DNA of 51,970 bases from an uncultured Lachnospiraceae bacterium (GTDB lineage Bacteria; Bacillota; Clostridia; Lachnospirales; Lachnospiraceae), in NCBI GenBank assembly GCA_947175055.1, contig CAMWLJ010000011.1:1-51970 (forward strand), written 5' to 3'. Below are positions 43,093-51,246 of this stretch, one piece after another. Numbering within the stretch: the first letter of the stretch is position 1; every line of letters starts with the position of its first letter. Made by a program: the position numbers and the translations under genes. Below the pieces are notes generated by a model that saw only the letters and a program-made list of their open reading frames with translations, was not told the DNA's origin and did not search any database.

Positions 43093-43596
43093 TTATGTAT
43101 AGTTCTTATATCCGACTTCCTGCAGTCTTGCATCCTTCTTCTGCACACTTTCACCCAATTGCCGGGTATAGTCTTTCAGTCTCTGCAAAAGCTCTCCGTC
43201 AGAAGTAGCCAAGATCTTCGCCGCAAGGATACCTGCATTCTGTCCGCCGCCGATAGCTACCGTAGCCACCGGTATACCGGAGGGCATCTGTACGATGGAA
43301 TACAGAGAATCCACACCGCCCAGATCGGAAGTCTTCATGGGGACACCAATGACCGGCATAGGAAAGATTGCCGCACACATACCCGGCAGATGTGCCGCTT
43401 TGCCGGCACCCGCAATGATCACTTTGAATCCTTTCTCCTCTGCCCCCTTTGCATACTCGAAGAATACGTCCGGTTCCCTGTGCGCCGAGATGATCGCCAT
43501 CTCATAAGAAATCCCCAGTTCATCCAAAATATCCGCTGCCTTCGCCATAACGGGCATATCGGAATCGCTTCCCATTACAATACCTACCTGTGCCAT
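43093..43596 (-). CDS. purE: N5-carboxyaminoimidazole ribonucleotide mutase
   Basis: Purine step AIR to CAIR. 167 residues: VGIVMGSDSDMPVM, ISAHREPD, VIIAGAGKAAHLPGMCA and IGVPMKT, typical of class I PurE, which needs PurK; purK is not in the window. ATG 43596 has AGGAGG 8 nt upstream; the ATG at 43602 is too close. First gene of the purE-purM-purN-purD cluster, with a promoter at 43659-43687. Confidence 0.96.
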   Translation of the reverse strand: MAQVGIVMGSDSDMPVMAKAADILDELGISYEMAIISAHREPDVFFEYAKGAEEKGFKVIIAGAGKAAHLPGMCAAIFPMPVIGVPMKTSDLGGVDSLYSIVQMPSGIPVATVAIGGGQNAGILAAKILATSDGELLQRLKDYTRQLGESVQKKDARLQEVGYKNYT

Positions 43597-43658
43597 CCAC
43601 ATGTCCTCCTATCATTCGTTGCTCTCACTCTTCACAACACCGTTTCCATGACGCAATC

Positions 43659-43687
43659 AGTATACCATAATCAAAGCATGAAGTCCA
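43659..43687 (-). promoter_or_regulatory. SigA-type promoter for purEMND
   Basis: Minus strand TGGACT (43682-43687), 17-bp spacer, TATACT (43659-43664) with an extended TGG before the -10. Start near 43652, about 55 nt before purE. No purine riboswitch is seen in this short leader. Confidence 0.6.
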
Positions 43688-43720
43688 TCATAACCGATCC
43701 ATGCATCAGCGCATTCGCCG

Positions 43721-45856
43721 TCACAAAAATGCTTTATTCAGCTCCTCGCATCCCTCCAGTACGAACCGTCCGTCTTGGATGATCACGATCTTATCACCGT
43801 CATGTGTCTGCACTGCCAGTTCTCCAAGCTCGTCATATGGAATCGTGATATCCGTGTGACACTGGAAATATGCCTTACTGACATCCGTATCACGCAAAGC
43901 CGACACTTCATTGTCCTTCGCGATGATCTCTTTACCGTCTTGATTGTACACCCGCACGTTCTCCGCATGGGAATAGCACGTATCTCCCACTGCAAAATGC
44001 GGACCTGTCTTCTCCGCGATCAGGATCGGCATCTTATCCTCGATTCCATACCTGCGTGCCGTCACGTAAGCGGTAGTGTTGGTACCGATCGCAAACTCCC
44101 CAAGCGGCAGCGTATCGTGATGGAACAGCACGTTGTCCTTGATATATTTGCGGTTCTCCTCCTCGGAAAGGAAATTGGCGCATCCATAATCTACGATCAT
44201 TCCGTCTTCGAATTTCAGCCAGATATCCTTAAACTCCAGCTCATTCAAAAATACCCTTGTCACATGCAGAATACCGTCCGTTGCGGCCAGTACCGGAGAA
44301 GTAAACACTTCTCCCACCGGGATATTCACATCCGCCACGCAGTTTTCAAAGTTTGTCTCCCTGTCAGGGTTCTTCAGCTCATGCAGACTGATCTTCAAAT
44401 CCGTCCGGTTAGCGCCGCACCCTTTGACTGCTACGGCCACCCCCTGATCCAACACATCAATGATCTTCTGCTGGATTCCCTGATACAGCTTATAGTCCAA
44501 CGTGTTGATGCGCACGATATCGTCGAAGATCTCCTCATACTGCGCCCCGATATCCGGTACCGGAAAAGCGATGATCGTAAAACTGCGCTCCTCCCCCGGA
44601 ATATATTCATTCTGCAGCATGCCCGCCTTCGAGGCGTACTCCACGGAAAGCTTCTGCTGCTTCTCCGACAATCTGCAGGCCGCCGCCTTCGTCTGCGGCA
44701 CAAAAGGCTTCTCCCCGAAGATCTCCAGCACCGCCGGTCCTCCATGCACTTTCGCCTGCTCCTTATACTGTTCAAAAGCGCCTCTCACACATTCCAGTCT
44801 GCGCTCCACAAGAAGTTTGTCCAGCACCAACGCCAGATCTTCCCGGTGATCATAGTCGAACTGCTTGTTGGGATTGGCTCCGAAATAGCCATTCTTATTG
44901 ACACTTCTGCCCTGGAAAATATTCGTTCCAGAACGATAAATCGTAGATTGCAGACCGATCTGTTCAAAATTATGGACCGCACGCCGGATCATTCGCTCGA
45001 AACCAAGACAGTAACGCACATTTACCGTCTTCTTGATCGAAATATCCTTATTCCCCATGGCGAAACCAATCCGGTATCCTTCCGTGTATGTGTCCGCCAT
45101 CAGTGCGATCTTCTCCTCCGACATCCGGTTAAGATGTGCCGCCGTACGCAGTTCATTTTCCGTCACATACTCGCCGTAATAATACAGATAGCGCAGATCT
45201 GTCAAGTCACTGTCCTTCACGATGCGCAGGGCAAAATCTTTCTCCGGACAGACAAGCTGCGCTATCTTCTCATTGCTCTCCGGCTCATAATAATCGCTCA
45301 CATACCAGTACAGGATCTGCTTTAATTCCTCCGGATCCGGAAACCGATCGGCACCTGCCGTTCCCGCCTGTGCCGTTTCCTCTGCCGAAACGCTATCCGC
45401 CTGCGCTGCGCACAGGCACGCCTGATAAATTTCCAGCAGCAGTTCCATCCGAATCACCATAGCAAACCGGTTCTGTTCAAAAGCTGCGGGGATCATACTC
45501 CGCAGTTCCGCATAGAGAAACGACAGCATCTGCCCGATCGACTCTCCAAGACAATCTACGGCATATTCCGGGTTGGCATAACTTGCATCATAATGTTCCG
45601 GCAAGATGTCCTCATACAGCTTCCTGTTGAAAACCTGCAGCTCATCCATCGTCATCTGCCGCAGCCGCCCGCTCTTCACCACATTCCAAGCTTCCTCCAT
45701 GGAAAGGACAAAGGCTGCCATGGTGCAAAAATACTTCTGCAGACTTTCACCACAGACCTTCTCATCCGGTATCTCCCGGATCCTCTCTATGGCCAGCGCA
45801 AACCGTTCCTCTTCCAGATCATTCCTATCCTCTTCCACAATATATATATCTTCCAT
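43721..45856 (-). CDS. M29-family aminopeptidase with long N-terminal extension
   Basis: 711 residues. The C-terminal 400 residues match M29 metal aminopeptidases (AmpS/PepS): KGCGANRTDLKISL, metal-binding Glu in NIPVGEVFTSP, second Glu in LGEFAIGTNT, His in GPHFAVGDT and the H-x-D pair in CHTDITI. The first 300 residues are helical, charged, and not part of the canonical M29 domain of about 410 residues. They contain SLQKYFCTMAAFV and an Ala/Glu-rich stretch. Intracellular peptide turnover is likely. ATG 45856 has GGAGGT from repeat R1 copy c 6 nt upstream. Confidence 0.88.
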   Translation of the reverse strand: MEDIYIVEEDRNDLEEERFALAIERIREIPDEKVCGESLQKYFCTMAAFVLSMEEAWNVVKSGRLRQMTMDELQVFNRKLYEDILPEHYDASYANPEYAVDCLGESIGQMLSFLYAELRSMIPAAFEQNRFAMVIRMELLLEIYQACLCAAQADSVSAEETAQAGTAGADRFPDPEELKQILYWYVSDYYEPESNEKIAQLVCPEKDFALRIVKDSDLTDLRYLYYYGEYVTENELRTAAHLNRMSEEKIALMADTYTEGYRIGFAMGNKDISIKKTVNVRYCLGFERMIRRAVHNFEQIGLQSTIYRSGTNIFQGRSVNKNGYFGANPNKQFDYDHREDLALVLDKLLVERRLECVRGAFEQYKEQAKVHGGPAVLEIFGEKPFVPQTKAAACRLSEKQQKLSVEYASKAGMLQNEYIPGEERSFTIIAFPVPDIGAQYEEIFDDIVRINTLDYKLYQGIQQKIIDVLDQGVAVAVKGCGANRTDLKISLHELKNPDRETNFENCVADVNIPVGEVFTSPVLAATDGILHVTRVFLNELEFKDIWLKFEDGMIVDYGCANFLSEEENRKYIKDNVLFHHDTLPLGEFAIGTNTTAYVTARRYGIEDKMPILIAEKTGPHFAVGDTCYSHAENVRVYNQDGKEIIAKDNEVSALRDTDVSKAYFQCHTDITIPYDELGELAVQTHDGDKIVIIQDGRFVLEGCEELNKAFL

Positions 45857-45892
45857 ATTTACCTCCATGCCGAAGCAGTCACAAATTCTTGT
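45857..45892 (-). repeat. R1 repeat copy c (3' part)
   Basis: Only the 3' half of R1 remains: AATTTGTGACTGCTTCGGC followed by ATGGAGGTAAAT and the ATG of the aminopeptidase gene. Confidence 0.6.
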
Positions 45893-45954
45893 TTGTATTT
45901 CCTATGAACAATGTGGGATAGTACGCCAACGGACCGTATCAAACACATACGACC

Positions 45955-46272
45955 TCATGCATAAGCACCCGCATACAAAATTGCACTGATCGCCGCCAAC
46001 GCCAGCACATTCAACCCGATTCCCACATAAGTGAACAGATAATACTTATCCCGTTCCGTCTTGGACACCAATCCCAGCCCTATCCCTACAAACGCAAAGA
46101 TCATGACAAGCATCACTGCTGCCCCATACTGTACCGGTACATCTCCCACTCTGCGGTAACTCATAAAAACAGCATACCCCAGCGTCGCCAGCGAGATCAC
46201 GCCCAGGATCGTGGACATGATGCCTTTTTGCGTATGCTCTTTATTCGTAAACATATAGCTGCTCTTTTTCAC
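45955..46272 (-). CDS. Small three-helix membrane protein (DUF6142-like)
   Basis: 105 residues from GTG 46272, which has GGGAG 8 nt upstream; an ATG at 46338 keeps the frame open (127 residues) but has no ribosome site. Three membrane helices: IMSTILGVISLATLGYAVFM, YGAAVMLVMIFAFVGIGLGL and YLFTYVGIGLNVLALAAISA. The sequence YMFTNKEHTQKGIMSTILG looks like a small family I associate with DUF6142, from memory only. Function unknown. It lies 98 bp from the aminopeptidase gene on the same strand. Confidence 0.65.
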   Translation of the reverse strand: MKKSSYMFTNKEHTQKGIMSTILGVISLATLGYAVFMSYRRVGDVPVQYGAAVMLVMIFAFVGIGLGLVSKTERDKYYLFTYVGIGLNVLALAAISAILYAGAYA

Positions 46273-46395
46273 TGCCAAAACTCCCTGTCTATCCACAATT
46301 TTGAAATGGGTATCTTCGTCTTCTCCGAAAACACCCATTTGTTATGAAAGCCACACGCCAAACAGGCGCAGACCTGATCGAATTGTCACCCATAT

Positions 46396-46548
46396 TTAAA
46401 ATAAAATTTTACTTCTACCGGCCAACAGCTTGGCACCGCTGATCAGTAAAAGCACACCGCTGGCCACACCCACTACGAGCGTCACCACACCCACTGCAAT
46501 ATTGAGCGCACCGGAGCCGCCCATCACCTTATAGATTCTCTCTTCCAT
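46396..46548 (-). CDS. 50-residue membrane protein, too short for usual gene calling
   Basis: The frame begins MEERIYKVMGGSGALNIAVG, continues as hydrophobic VVTLVVGVASGVLLLISGAKLL and ends GRSKILF. It forms one long or two short membrane helices with a Gly-rich GGSGALN turn. ATG 46548 has GGGGG 7 nt upstream, donated by repeat R2 copy b exactly as for the kinase-like gene at 14448. Codon use looks coding, stop TAA. Function unknown. Confidence 0.7.
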   Translation of the reverse strand: MEERIYKVMGGSGALNIAVGVVTLVVGVASGVLLLISGAKLLAGRSKILF

Positions 46549-46554
46549 CTTAAT

Positions 46555-46598
46555 CCCCCATTCTTACTCAGTCTGCAAATTTGGTCGCAAACACAAAT
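46555..46598 (-). repeat. R2 repeat copy b, ends in GGGGG ribosome site
   Basis: 44 bp matching 14455-14498 with three differences. It ends in AATGGGGG upstream of the 50-residue gene. Confidence 0.8.
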
Positions 46599-46644
46599 TT
46601 GCGTATGAAAAATCCTGGTCTGCACATTCTCAGGCGCAAGATCT

Positions 46645-47322
46645 TTACTTCGCTCCATACTGCTCATAGTATGCATCGATCGCGCTCTTTAATGCATCGT
46701 CAATATAGATCGTTCCTTTATATGGCTGATTGTATAGGCAGCTCACCACATCTTTCATCGTTACGATAGCACTTGCCTCGAATCCGTACTTCTCCTTGAT
46801 CTCATGCAATGCACTCTTCTCACTGTCCAGTCCTCGCTCCATACGGTTTAAGGATACCATCAGACCCTTGATCTCCACGTCGGCCTGCTGTCTTAAGATC
46901 GGGAAAGTTTCCTCGATCGACTTACCGGAAGTGGTCACATCCTCGATGATCACTACCTTGTCTCCATCTTTCAGTTTGCTGCCCAGCAAAATACCCGTAT
47001 CGCCGTGATCCTTCACTTCTTTCCGGTTGGAACAGTATCTGACTTCCTTCCCATACAACTCGCTGATCGCCATAGTCGTAGCTACCGAAAGCGGAATCCC
47101 TTTATAGGCCGGCCCGAACAGCACGTCGAAATCCAAACCGTAATGATCGTGGATCGCCTTCGCATAGTACTCTCCCAACTTCCGCAGCTGCGCTCCTGTC
47201 ACATAGGCTCCTGCATTCATGAAAAAAGGGGATTTCCGACCGCTCTTTAAAGTAAAGTCGCCGAATTTGAGCACCTGACTATCCACCATGAACTCAATAA
47301 ATTCCTGTTTGTATGCTTCCAT
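46645..47322 (-). CDS. pyrE: Orotate phosphoribosyltransferase
   Basis: Makes OMP from orotate and PRPP. 225 residues: FGDFTLKSGRKSPFF at the N-terminus, FGPAYKGIPLS, RKEVKDHGDTG and the PRPP signature VVIIEDVTTSGKSIEE near residue 125. ATG 47322 with GGAG 6 nt upstream. It is the last gene of the Nudix-pyrF-pyrE unit; the gap to pyrF (129 bp) is filled by repeat R1 copy b. The carAB unit is about 45 kb away. Confidence 0.96.
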   Translation of the reverse strand: MEAYKQEFIEFMVDSQVLKFGDFTLKSGRKSPFFMNAGAYVTGAQLRKLGEYYAKAIHDHYGLDFDVLFGPAYKGIPLSVATTMAISELYGKEVRYCSNRKEVKDHGDTGILLGSKLKDGDKVVIIEDVTTSGKSIEETFPILRQQADVEIKGLMVSLNRMERGLDSEKSALHEIKEKYGFEASAIVTMKDVVSCLYNQPYKGTIYIDDALKSAIDAYYEQYGAK

Positions 47323-47386
47323 CTTATACTCCATTCTTCTCTCTTAACCTGCGGATCTGCTGTCTTCCTGCCGCTTTGCTTATTTT

Positions 47387-47460
47387 GCTCCATTCCGAAG
47401 CGCTTTGCGCGAAGTTTTCCGAAGGAATACTTTCGACGCAGGAGCAGAATTTCAGATTCT
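47387..47460 (-). repeat. R1 repeat copy b between pyrF and pyrE
   Basis: Minus strand begins AGAATCTGAAATTCTGCTC, which includes the TGA stop of pyrF, and ends AGCGCTTCGGAATGGAG. It shares both ends with 5903-5971. A CTTCGGAA/TTCCGAAG pairing lies in its middle. Confidence 0.75.
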
Positions 47461-48405
47461 GGCTGCCAGTGCCTGCGCAATATCCTCTTTCATATCCAAT
47501 ACCGCCGCCCTTGATGCGTCCGCGAAATGTTCCGCACCGTATCCTGCATACTTTTCCTGCTGATAGGCTGCAATGATACCCCGAGACGAATTGATGATCG
47601 CACCCAGTCCGTCTTCGTTGAAGAAGTGCACCAGATCCGCGCCCTTACCGCCCTGCGCGCCGTAGCCCGGCACCAGGATGTAAGCTTTCGGCATGATCTT
47701 ACGCAGGATCTTCCCCTGCTCCGGATACGTAGCGCCTACCACGGCCCCCACATAGCTGTAGGAATCGCCCATGCACTCTGCCCCCCAGGACGCAACCTGC
47801 TCTCCCACCACCTCATACAGCGGCCGCCCTTCGCTTCCTTTCTCATTCTCGTCCTTGATCAACCTGTCCTGAAACTCGCCACTGCTGGGATTGGATGTCT
47901 TCACCAGGACGAAGATCCCCTTCTTCTCTTGCTGGCACACCTTGATAAAAGGCTTCACCCCGTCGGAACCAAGATAAGGATTCACCGTCACAAAGTCTTC
48001 GTCAAACCCTCTGCACAGGGTACTGCCCACCTGCACCTGTCCCAAATGGCCTACCGCATAGGCTTCTGAGGTAGAACCGATATCACCGCGCTTGACATCG
48101 CCGATGACCACCAGTCCCTTCTCCTTACAGTATTCCACCGTCCTCTGAAAAACGATCATGCCTTCCACGCCAAACTGCTCATACATGGCGATCTGCGGCT
48201 TCACCGCCGGAATCAGATCGCTGATGGCATCCACGATGGCCTTATTATACTGCCAGACCGCTTCCGCCGCACCTTTCATCGTCTCTCCGTATTCTGCAAA
48301 AGCCTTCTTCTTAATGTGTTCCGGCACAAATTTTAACGTAGGATCCAAACCTGCTACAATAGGCGCCCCCGTCTTCTTGATCTTCTCTACCAGTTGATTG
48401 ATCAC
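47452..48405 (-). CDS. pyrF: Orotidine 5'-phosphate decarboxylase, group 2
   Basis: Last step of UMP synthesis. 317 residues, the longer type found in Clostridia and mycobacteria: APIVAGLDPTLKFVP, the catalytic Asp-Lys array in VIGDVKRGDIGSTSEAYA, and VPGYGAQGGKGAD near residue 265. Start overlaps the Nudix gene stop by 4 bp (ATGA). The final codons and stop (RI, TGA) fall at the edge of repeat R1 copy b. Confidence 0.96.
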   Translation of the reverse strand: MINQLVEKIKKTGAPIVAGLDPTLKFVPEHIKKKAFAEYGETMKGAAEAVWQYNKAIVDAISDLIPAVKPQIAMYEQFGVEGMIVFQRTVEYCKEKGLVVIGDVKRGDIGSTSEAYAVGHLGQVQVGSTLCRGFDEDFVTVNPYLGSDGVKPFIKVCQQEKKGIFVLVKTSNPSSGEFQDRLIKDENEKGSEGRPLYEVVGEQVASWGAECMGDSYSYVGAVVGATYPEQGKILRKIMPKAYILVPGYGAQGGKGADLVHFFNEDGLGAIINSSRGIIAAYQQEKYAGYGAEHFADASRAAVLDMKEDIAQALAARI

Positions 48406-48806
48406 AGCACTCTGCCCTCCAAATCATGCAATACATAGGTGTTATCGATATACTTCGGGAACTCCTCCCTGGTGATCCACTTCCATTCAACGTAATCTTC
48501 CGGCAGTACGATATTCGCCTCGTCCTCTTCCATAATAGAACACAGATAGGCGATTCCCACGCAGTGAGTATCTCCCAGCAGGTTCGACCACGTATACTCG
48601 ACCTTCTCGATAACTCCCTCCACCGACAACAACTCCTCGATGGCACGCAGCACCGTATCATCCGGAGCCTCGCCATGCTGTACTTCCGCATCGATAAATT
48701 CCCATACATAAGGGGTCGGAATATGGTCATCCACACATCTTCTGATCACCAGATACTCATCACCCCTCTTGATAATACCTTTAACCCGTACATAAGTATT
48801 GTTCAT
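48402..48806 (-). CDS. Nudix-like protein with degenerate catalytic box
   Basis: 134 residues with the Nudix fold: VRVKGIIKRGDEYLVIRR, WEFIDAEVQHGEAPDDTV, then RAIEELLSVEGV where the Nudix box should read REUXEEXGU. The second position is Ala and the last Glu is Leu, so metal binding and hydrolysis may be lost or changed. It leads the pyrF-pyrE unit (4-bp overlap with pyrF), with a strong promoter. Possibly a nucleotide-binding regulator or a damaged housecleaning enzyme; this is inference. Confidence 0.82.
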   Translation of the reverse strand: MNNTYVRVKGIIKRGDEYLVIRRCVDDHIPTPYVWEFIDAEVQHGEAPDDTVLRAIEELLSVEGVIEKVEYTWSNLLGDTHCVGIAYLCSIMEEDEANIVLPEDYVEWKWITREEFPKYIDNTYVLHDLEGRVL

Positions 48807-48840
48807 TCCCGTACCATACCTTCCCTTTTATTATTTAAAA

Positions 48841-48869
48841 TAGTACCATCGGCTATTTTACTTGTCAAT
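48841..48869 (-). promoter_or_regulatory. SigA-type promoter for the Nudix-pyrF-pyrE unit
   Basis: Minus strand TTGACA (48864-48869), 17-bp spacer, TACTAT (48841-48846) preceded by TGG (extended -10). Start near 48834, a 28-nt leader, leaving no room for an attenuator. Confidence 0.8.
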
Positions 48870-48982
48870 CCGTAACAGCTCAGCCTTCGGCTTCACTGTC
48901 ACGCCTGAATCATGTTCTCACGCAATGCACAGTATATGTGTATTCCTGACATTGCCCGTGAAAAGCTACCTTAAGACCGCCC

Positions 48983-50110
48983 TTATCTCGTCCGCAGGAA
49001 CTCATATTCCCGCTTCGCCGCCGCATCGTCCGGATAGGACTTCAGATAACTGTTCAGTAGCGCAGACGCCGTCTTAAAATCTCCCATATACTCATACGCC
49101 ACGACCTCATTGAACTTCAGGCTCTGCATCATCCCGTTGTCCTCGATGTTCATGGCCGCCTGAAAAGCTTCCAGCGCCGCACTGTATTCCTTCATCTGCA
49201 TCCTGCACAGTCCCAGCTGATTGTAGATCTCTGCCCTGCTCTGGTCATTCTCCGTAAATGCGGCATAGATGCTGGAAGCGTAATTATAATCTCCCAATGC
49301 TTCATAGGTCCTGCCAAGATACAGCGCAGCGCCGTAATCCTTCGCCGTCTCCAGCCTGGAAAGATAGTCTCTGGCCTTCTCATAGTCACCCATATAATAG
49401 CACATACGGCCCATATCATAATCGGAGATGGATTTCTCATTCTGCGCCATCACTTTCTGGAGGTATACCATACCGGCCTCTTTATAACCGTATTCCTCCA
49501 GCGCCGTGTAGATACGGATCATCTGGTCATAGTCCTTGCCATCCAATGCTACAGCCGCTTCAAAGTCCTTCTGGGCCGCTTCAAACTCATTCCGGGACAA
49601 TTTCACATACCCCCGCAGGTAGAAGGCATCCTTCTCCTTCGGCCGAAGCGCCAGGATCGCATCGTAAGCACTCACCGCATCCTCGGCCCGTCCACTCTTA
49701 TAATACGCCGTGGCAAGATAGTAATTAATGTCAAAATCTATATCCTCCACACGGCCGCCGCTCTCATGCAGCGCCGCCTCCAGATAAAGGATCGCATCCT
49801 CATAATGCGTCATTCCCATAAACGCCAGACCCATGCCGCGGTAGATCGCCCGCTTGTCCTCACCCTTGTCCAGACCGGTCTCAAAATATCTCAGCGCTTC
49901 CTCATATTCCAGCGCCTCTACCGCATTCATACCCTGCTTCGTATAACTTAACTGCTCCTGCGTGCCACAGCCTGCAAGCAGCACCGCCGCCGTAAAAAGC
50001 ACCGCCGCGTACCGTACAAACTGCCCCCGGCCAATTTGGCCGGCCAACTTTGTATGTTTGTTTTTCAATTTATCTATCGTCGCTTTCTTAAGTCCTTCTT
50101 CTGTTCCCAA
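48983..50110 (-). CDS. Lipoprotein with tetratricopeptide repeats
   Basis: 375 residues. The N-terminal 30 residues are basic and precede a hydrophobic segment with lipobox LLAGC near residue 48. The rest is about eight TPR units (for example AVEALEYEEALRYFETGLDKG, INYYLATAYYKSGRAEDAVSAY, AEIYNQLGLCRMQMKEYSAALEAF). TPR lipoproteins scaffold envelope complexes; the partner is unknown. The N-terminal 40 residues before the signal are unusually long; an inner start could be real, though none has a good ribosome site. A 17-bp palindrome lies in this part (50027-50043). Confidence 0.83.
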   Translation of the reverse strand: MGTEEGLKKATIDKLKNKHTKLAGQIGRGQFVRYAAVLFTAAVLLAGCGTQEQLSYTKQGMNAVEALEYEEALRYFETGLDKGEDKRAIYRGMGLAFMGMTHYEDAILYLEAALHESGGRVEDIDFDINYYLATAYYKSGRAEDAVSAYDAILALRPKEKDAFYLRGYVKLSRNEFEAAQKDFEAAVALDGKDYDQMIRIYTALEEYGYKEAGMVYLQKVMAQNEKSISDYDMGRMCYYMGDYEKARDYLSRLETAKDYGAALYLGRTYEALGDYNYASSIYAAFTENDQSRAEIYNQLGLCRMQMKEYSAALEAFQAAMNIEDNGMMQSLKFNEVVAYEYMGDFKTASALLNSYLKSYPDDAAAKREYEFLRTR

Positions 50111-50127
50111 CTTTCCCTATACTGCCA

Positions 50128-50151
50128 CTAAACACCCATATCCTACATTAT
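50128..50151 (-). repeat. R5 repeat copy c
   Basis: Same 19-bp core AACACCCATATCCTACATT as 6066 and 18515, here in the 85-bp gap between the YdcF gene and the TPR gene, oriented as in the other copies relative to the genes. Confidence 0.65.
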
Positions 50152-50195
50152 CATACCATATCTCCACTGCAAATCCAATCTAACAGAAATATTTT

Positions 50196-50951
50196 TTACG
50201 AAAAATTCCCAAATATAAAATCCTTCAAAACTCCAAAAAACTCGCGCACCATGTTGTTCAGCTGGAAATAGACATTGGAGCGCGCCGCGATACCGCATAC
50301 ATTCTCAAACCCGGCTGCCCTGGCCAGATGGAGACCGCGGAACACGTGGAAGTTGTTAGTGACGATCCCCACACTGACATCCGTGCGTCCGATCAGCTCC
50401 GCACTGTAAGCGATGTTCTCTGACGTATCCGTAGACCGGTCTTCCCGGAGGATCCGCTCCGGCGCGATCCCCTTTTCCATAAGATAGGAATACATTCCCT
50501 CTGCCTCGCTGCAAGGCTCATTCCTCCCCTGTCCGCCGGACACGATACAGATCGTCTCCTCATTGTGCAGCAGATACTCATATGCCGCATCCAGACGGAA
50601 TTGTAACACCGCGCTGGGCCCCTTCTCCTTCATCTGCGCGCCCAGAACGATGATATAATCCAGCTCCTCTTCTCCCTTATCCCGATAGTGACTGATGATA
50701 CAGCCCTCCACGAACACGAACAGTACCGCACCTATTGCCACGAGCATGCAGAAGATACGCCTAAGTATAAGCGGCACCCGATCCCACAGCCCAAAATGCA
50801 GCATGCAGGCCAGGATCACCAGACAGATGCCCCCTGCCGCCCATACAAGATAGAACCTGCTGCCGGATCTGATCATAAACACCACCGCACAGTAGGTAAA
50901 ACAAAAAATCGCTCCCAAAATACAAAATAAACTCATCATCCTCTTTCCCAT
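50196..50951 (-). CDS. YdcF/SanA family membrane protein (DUF218)
   Basis: 251 residues. Three membrane helices fill residues 5-85, followed by a cytoplasmic or external DUF218 domain: DYIIVLGAQMKEKGPSAVLQFRLDAA, ICIVSGGQGRNEPCSEAEGM, DRSTDTSENIAYS and VGIVTNNFHVFRGLHLARAAGF. These are family hallmarks. SanA-like members affect envelope barrier function; the substrate is unknown. ATG 50951 with AGGA about 10 nt upstream. Confidence 0.9.
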   Translation of the reverse strand: MGKRMMSLFCILGAIFCFTYCAVVFMIRSGSRFYLVWAAGGICLVILACMLHFGLWDRVPLILRRIFCMLVAIGAVLFVFVEGCIISHYRDKGEEELDYIIVLGAQMKEKGPSAVLQFRLDAAYEYLLHNEETICIVSGGQGRNEPCSEAEGMYSYLMEKGIAPERILREDRSTDTSENIAYSAELIGRTDVSVGIVTNNFHVFRGLHLARAAGFENVCGIAARSNVYFQLNNMVREFFGVLKDFIFGNFS

Positions 50952-51156
50952 CTGATCCTGCTTTCCTTTCTCTGCCCGTCACATTTCCTCAAAGACCGCA
51001 ACGATATATGACTCTCTCCCTGCATCTATCATAGAAGCAAAATCTTAATTCCAGCCTTCCTATTTCTTAATAATCATTTAACTAAACGTACAAATTTCGC
51101 TGGCGAGATCTGGTTTACAACCTTGAAGATCCACTGCAGTTTCTTATCGCCAAATG

Positions 51157-51217
51157 TCTGCAAGCAGCCACTCGGCTCGTTGCTCGCGGAAATAAAAGGC
51201 AGACCCATCGGCCTGCC
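51157..51217 (-). repeat. R3 repeat copy b joined to the Hpt gene terminator
   Basis: A terminator stem GGCAGGCC (51210-51217) / GGTCTGCC (51198-51205) with TTTTATTT runs straight into R3 (51157-51196). R3 matches 14508-14547 with three differences. The 295-bp gap 50952-51246 otherwise shows no gene. Confidence 0.75.
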
Positions 51218-51246
51218 CTCTACCCTGTTATATCAATTCCCGACAC

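Noticed and set aside
43775..45325. A 516-codon plus-strand open frame opposite the M29 aminopeptidase gene
   Set aside because: It lies entirely antisense to a gene with clear family motifs, is rich in His/Arg/Leu as expected for a shadow frame, and has no ribosome site.
47247..47392. Possible leader peptide starting inside R1 copy b and overlapping the pyrE start
   Set aside because: The ATG is embedded in the repeat's own ribosome site, and the frame runs out of frame through pyrE with no attenuator hairpin.
50027..50043. 17-bp palindrome CCGGCCAATTTGGCCGG as an operator
   Set aside because: It lies inside the predicted coding part of the TPR lipoprotein N-terminus and has no second copy or promoter next to it; if the true start is further downstream it should be reconsidered.
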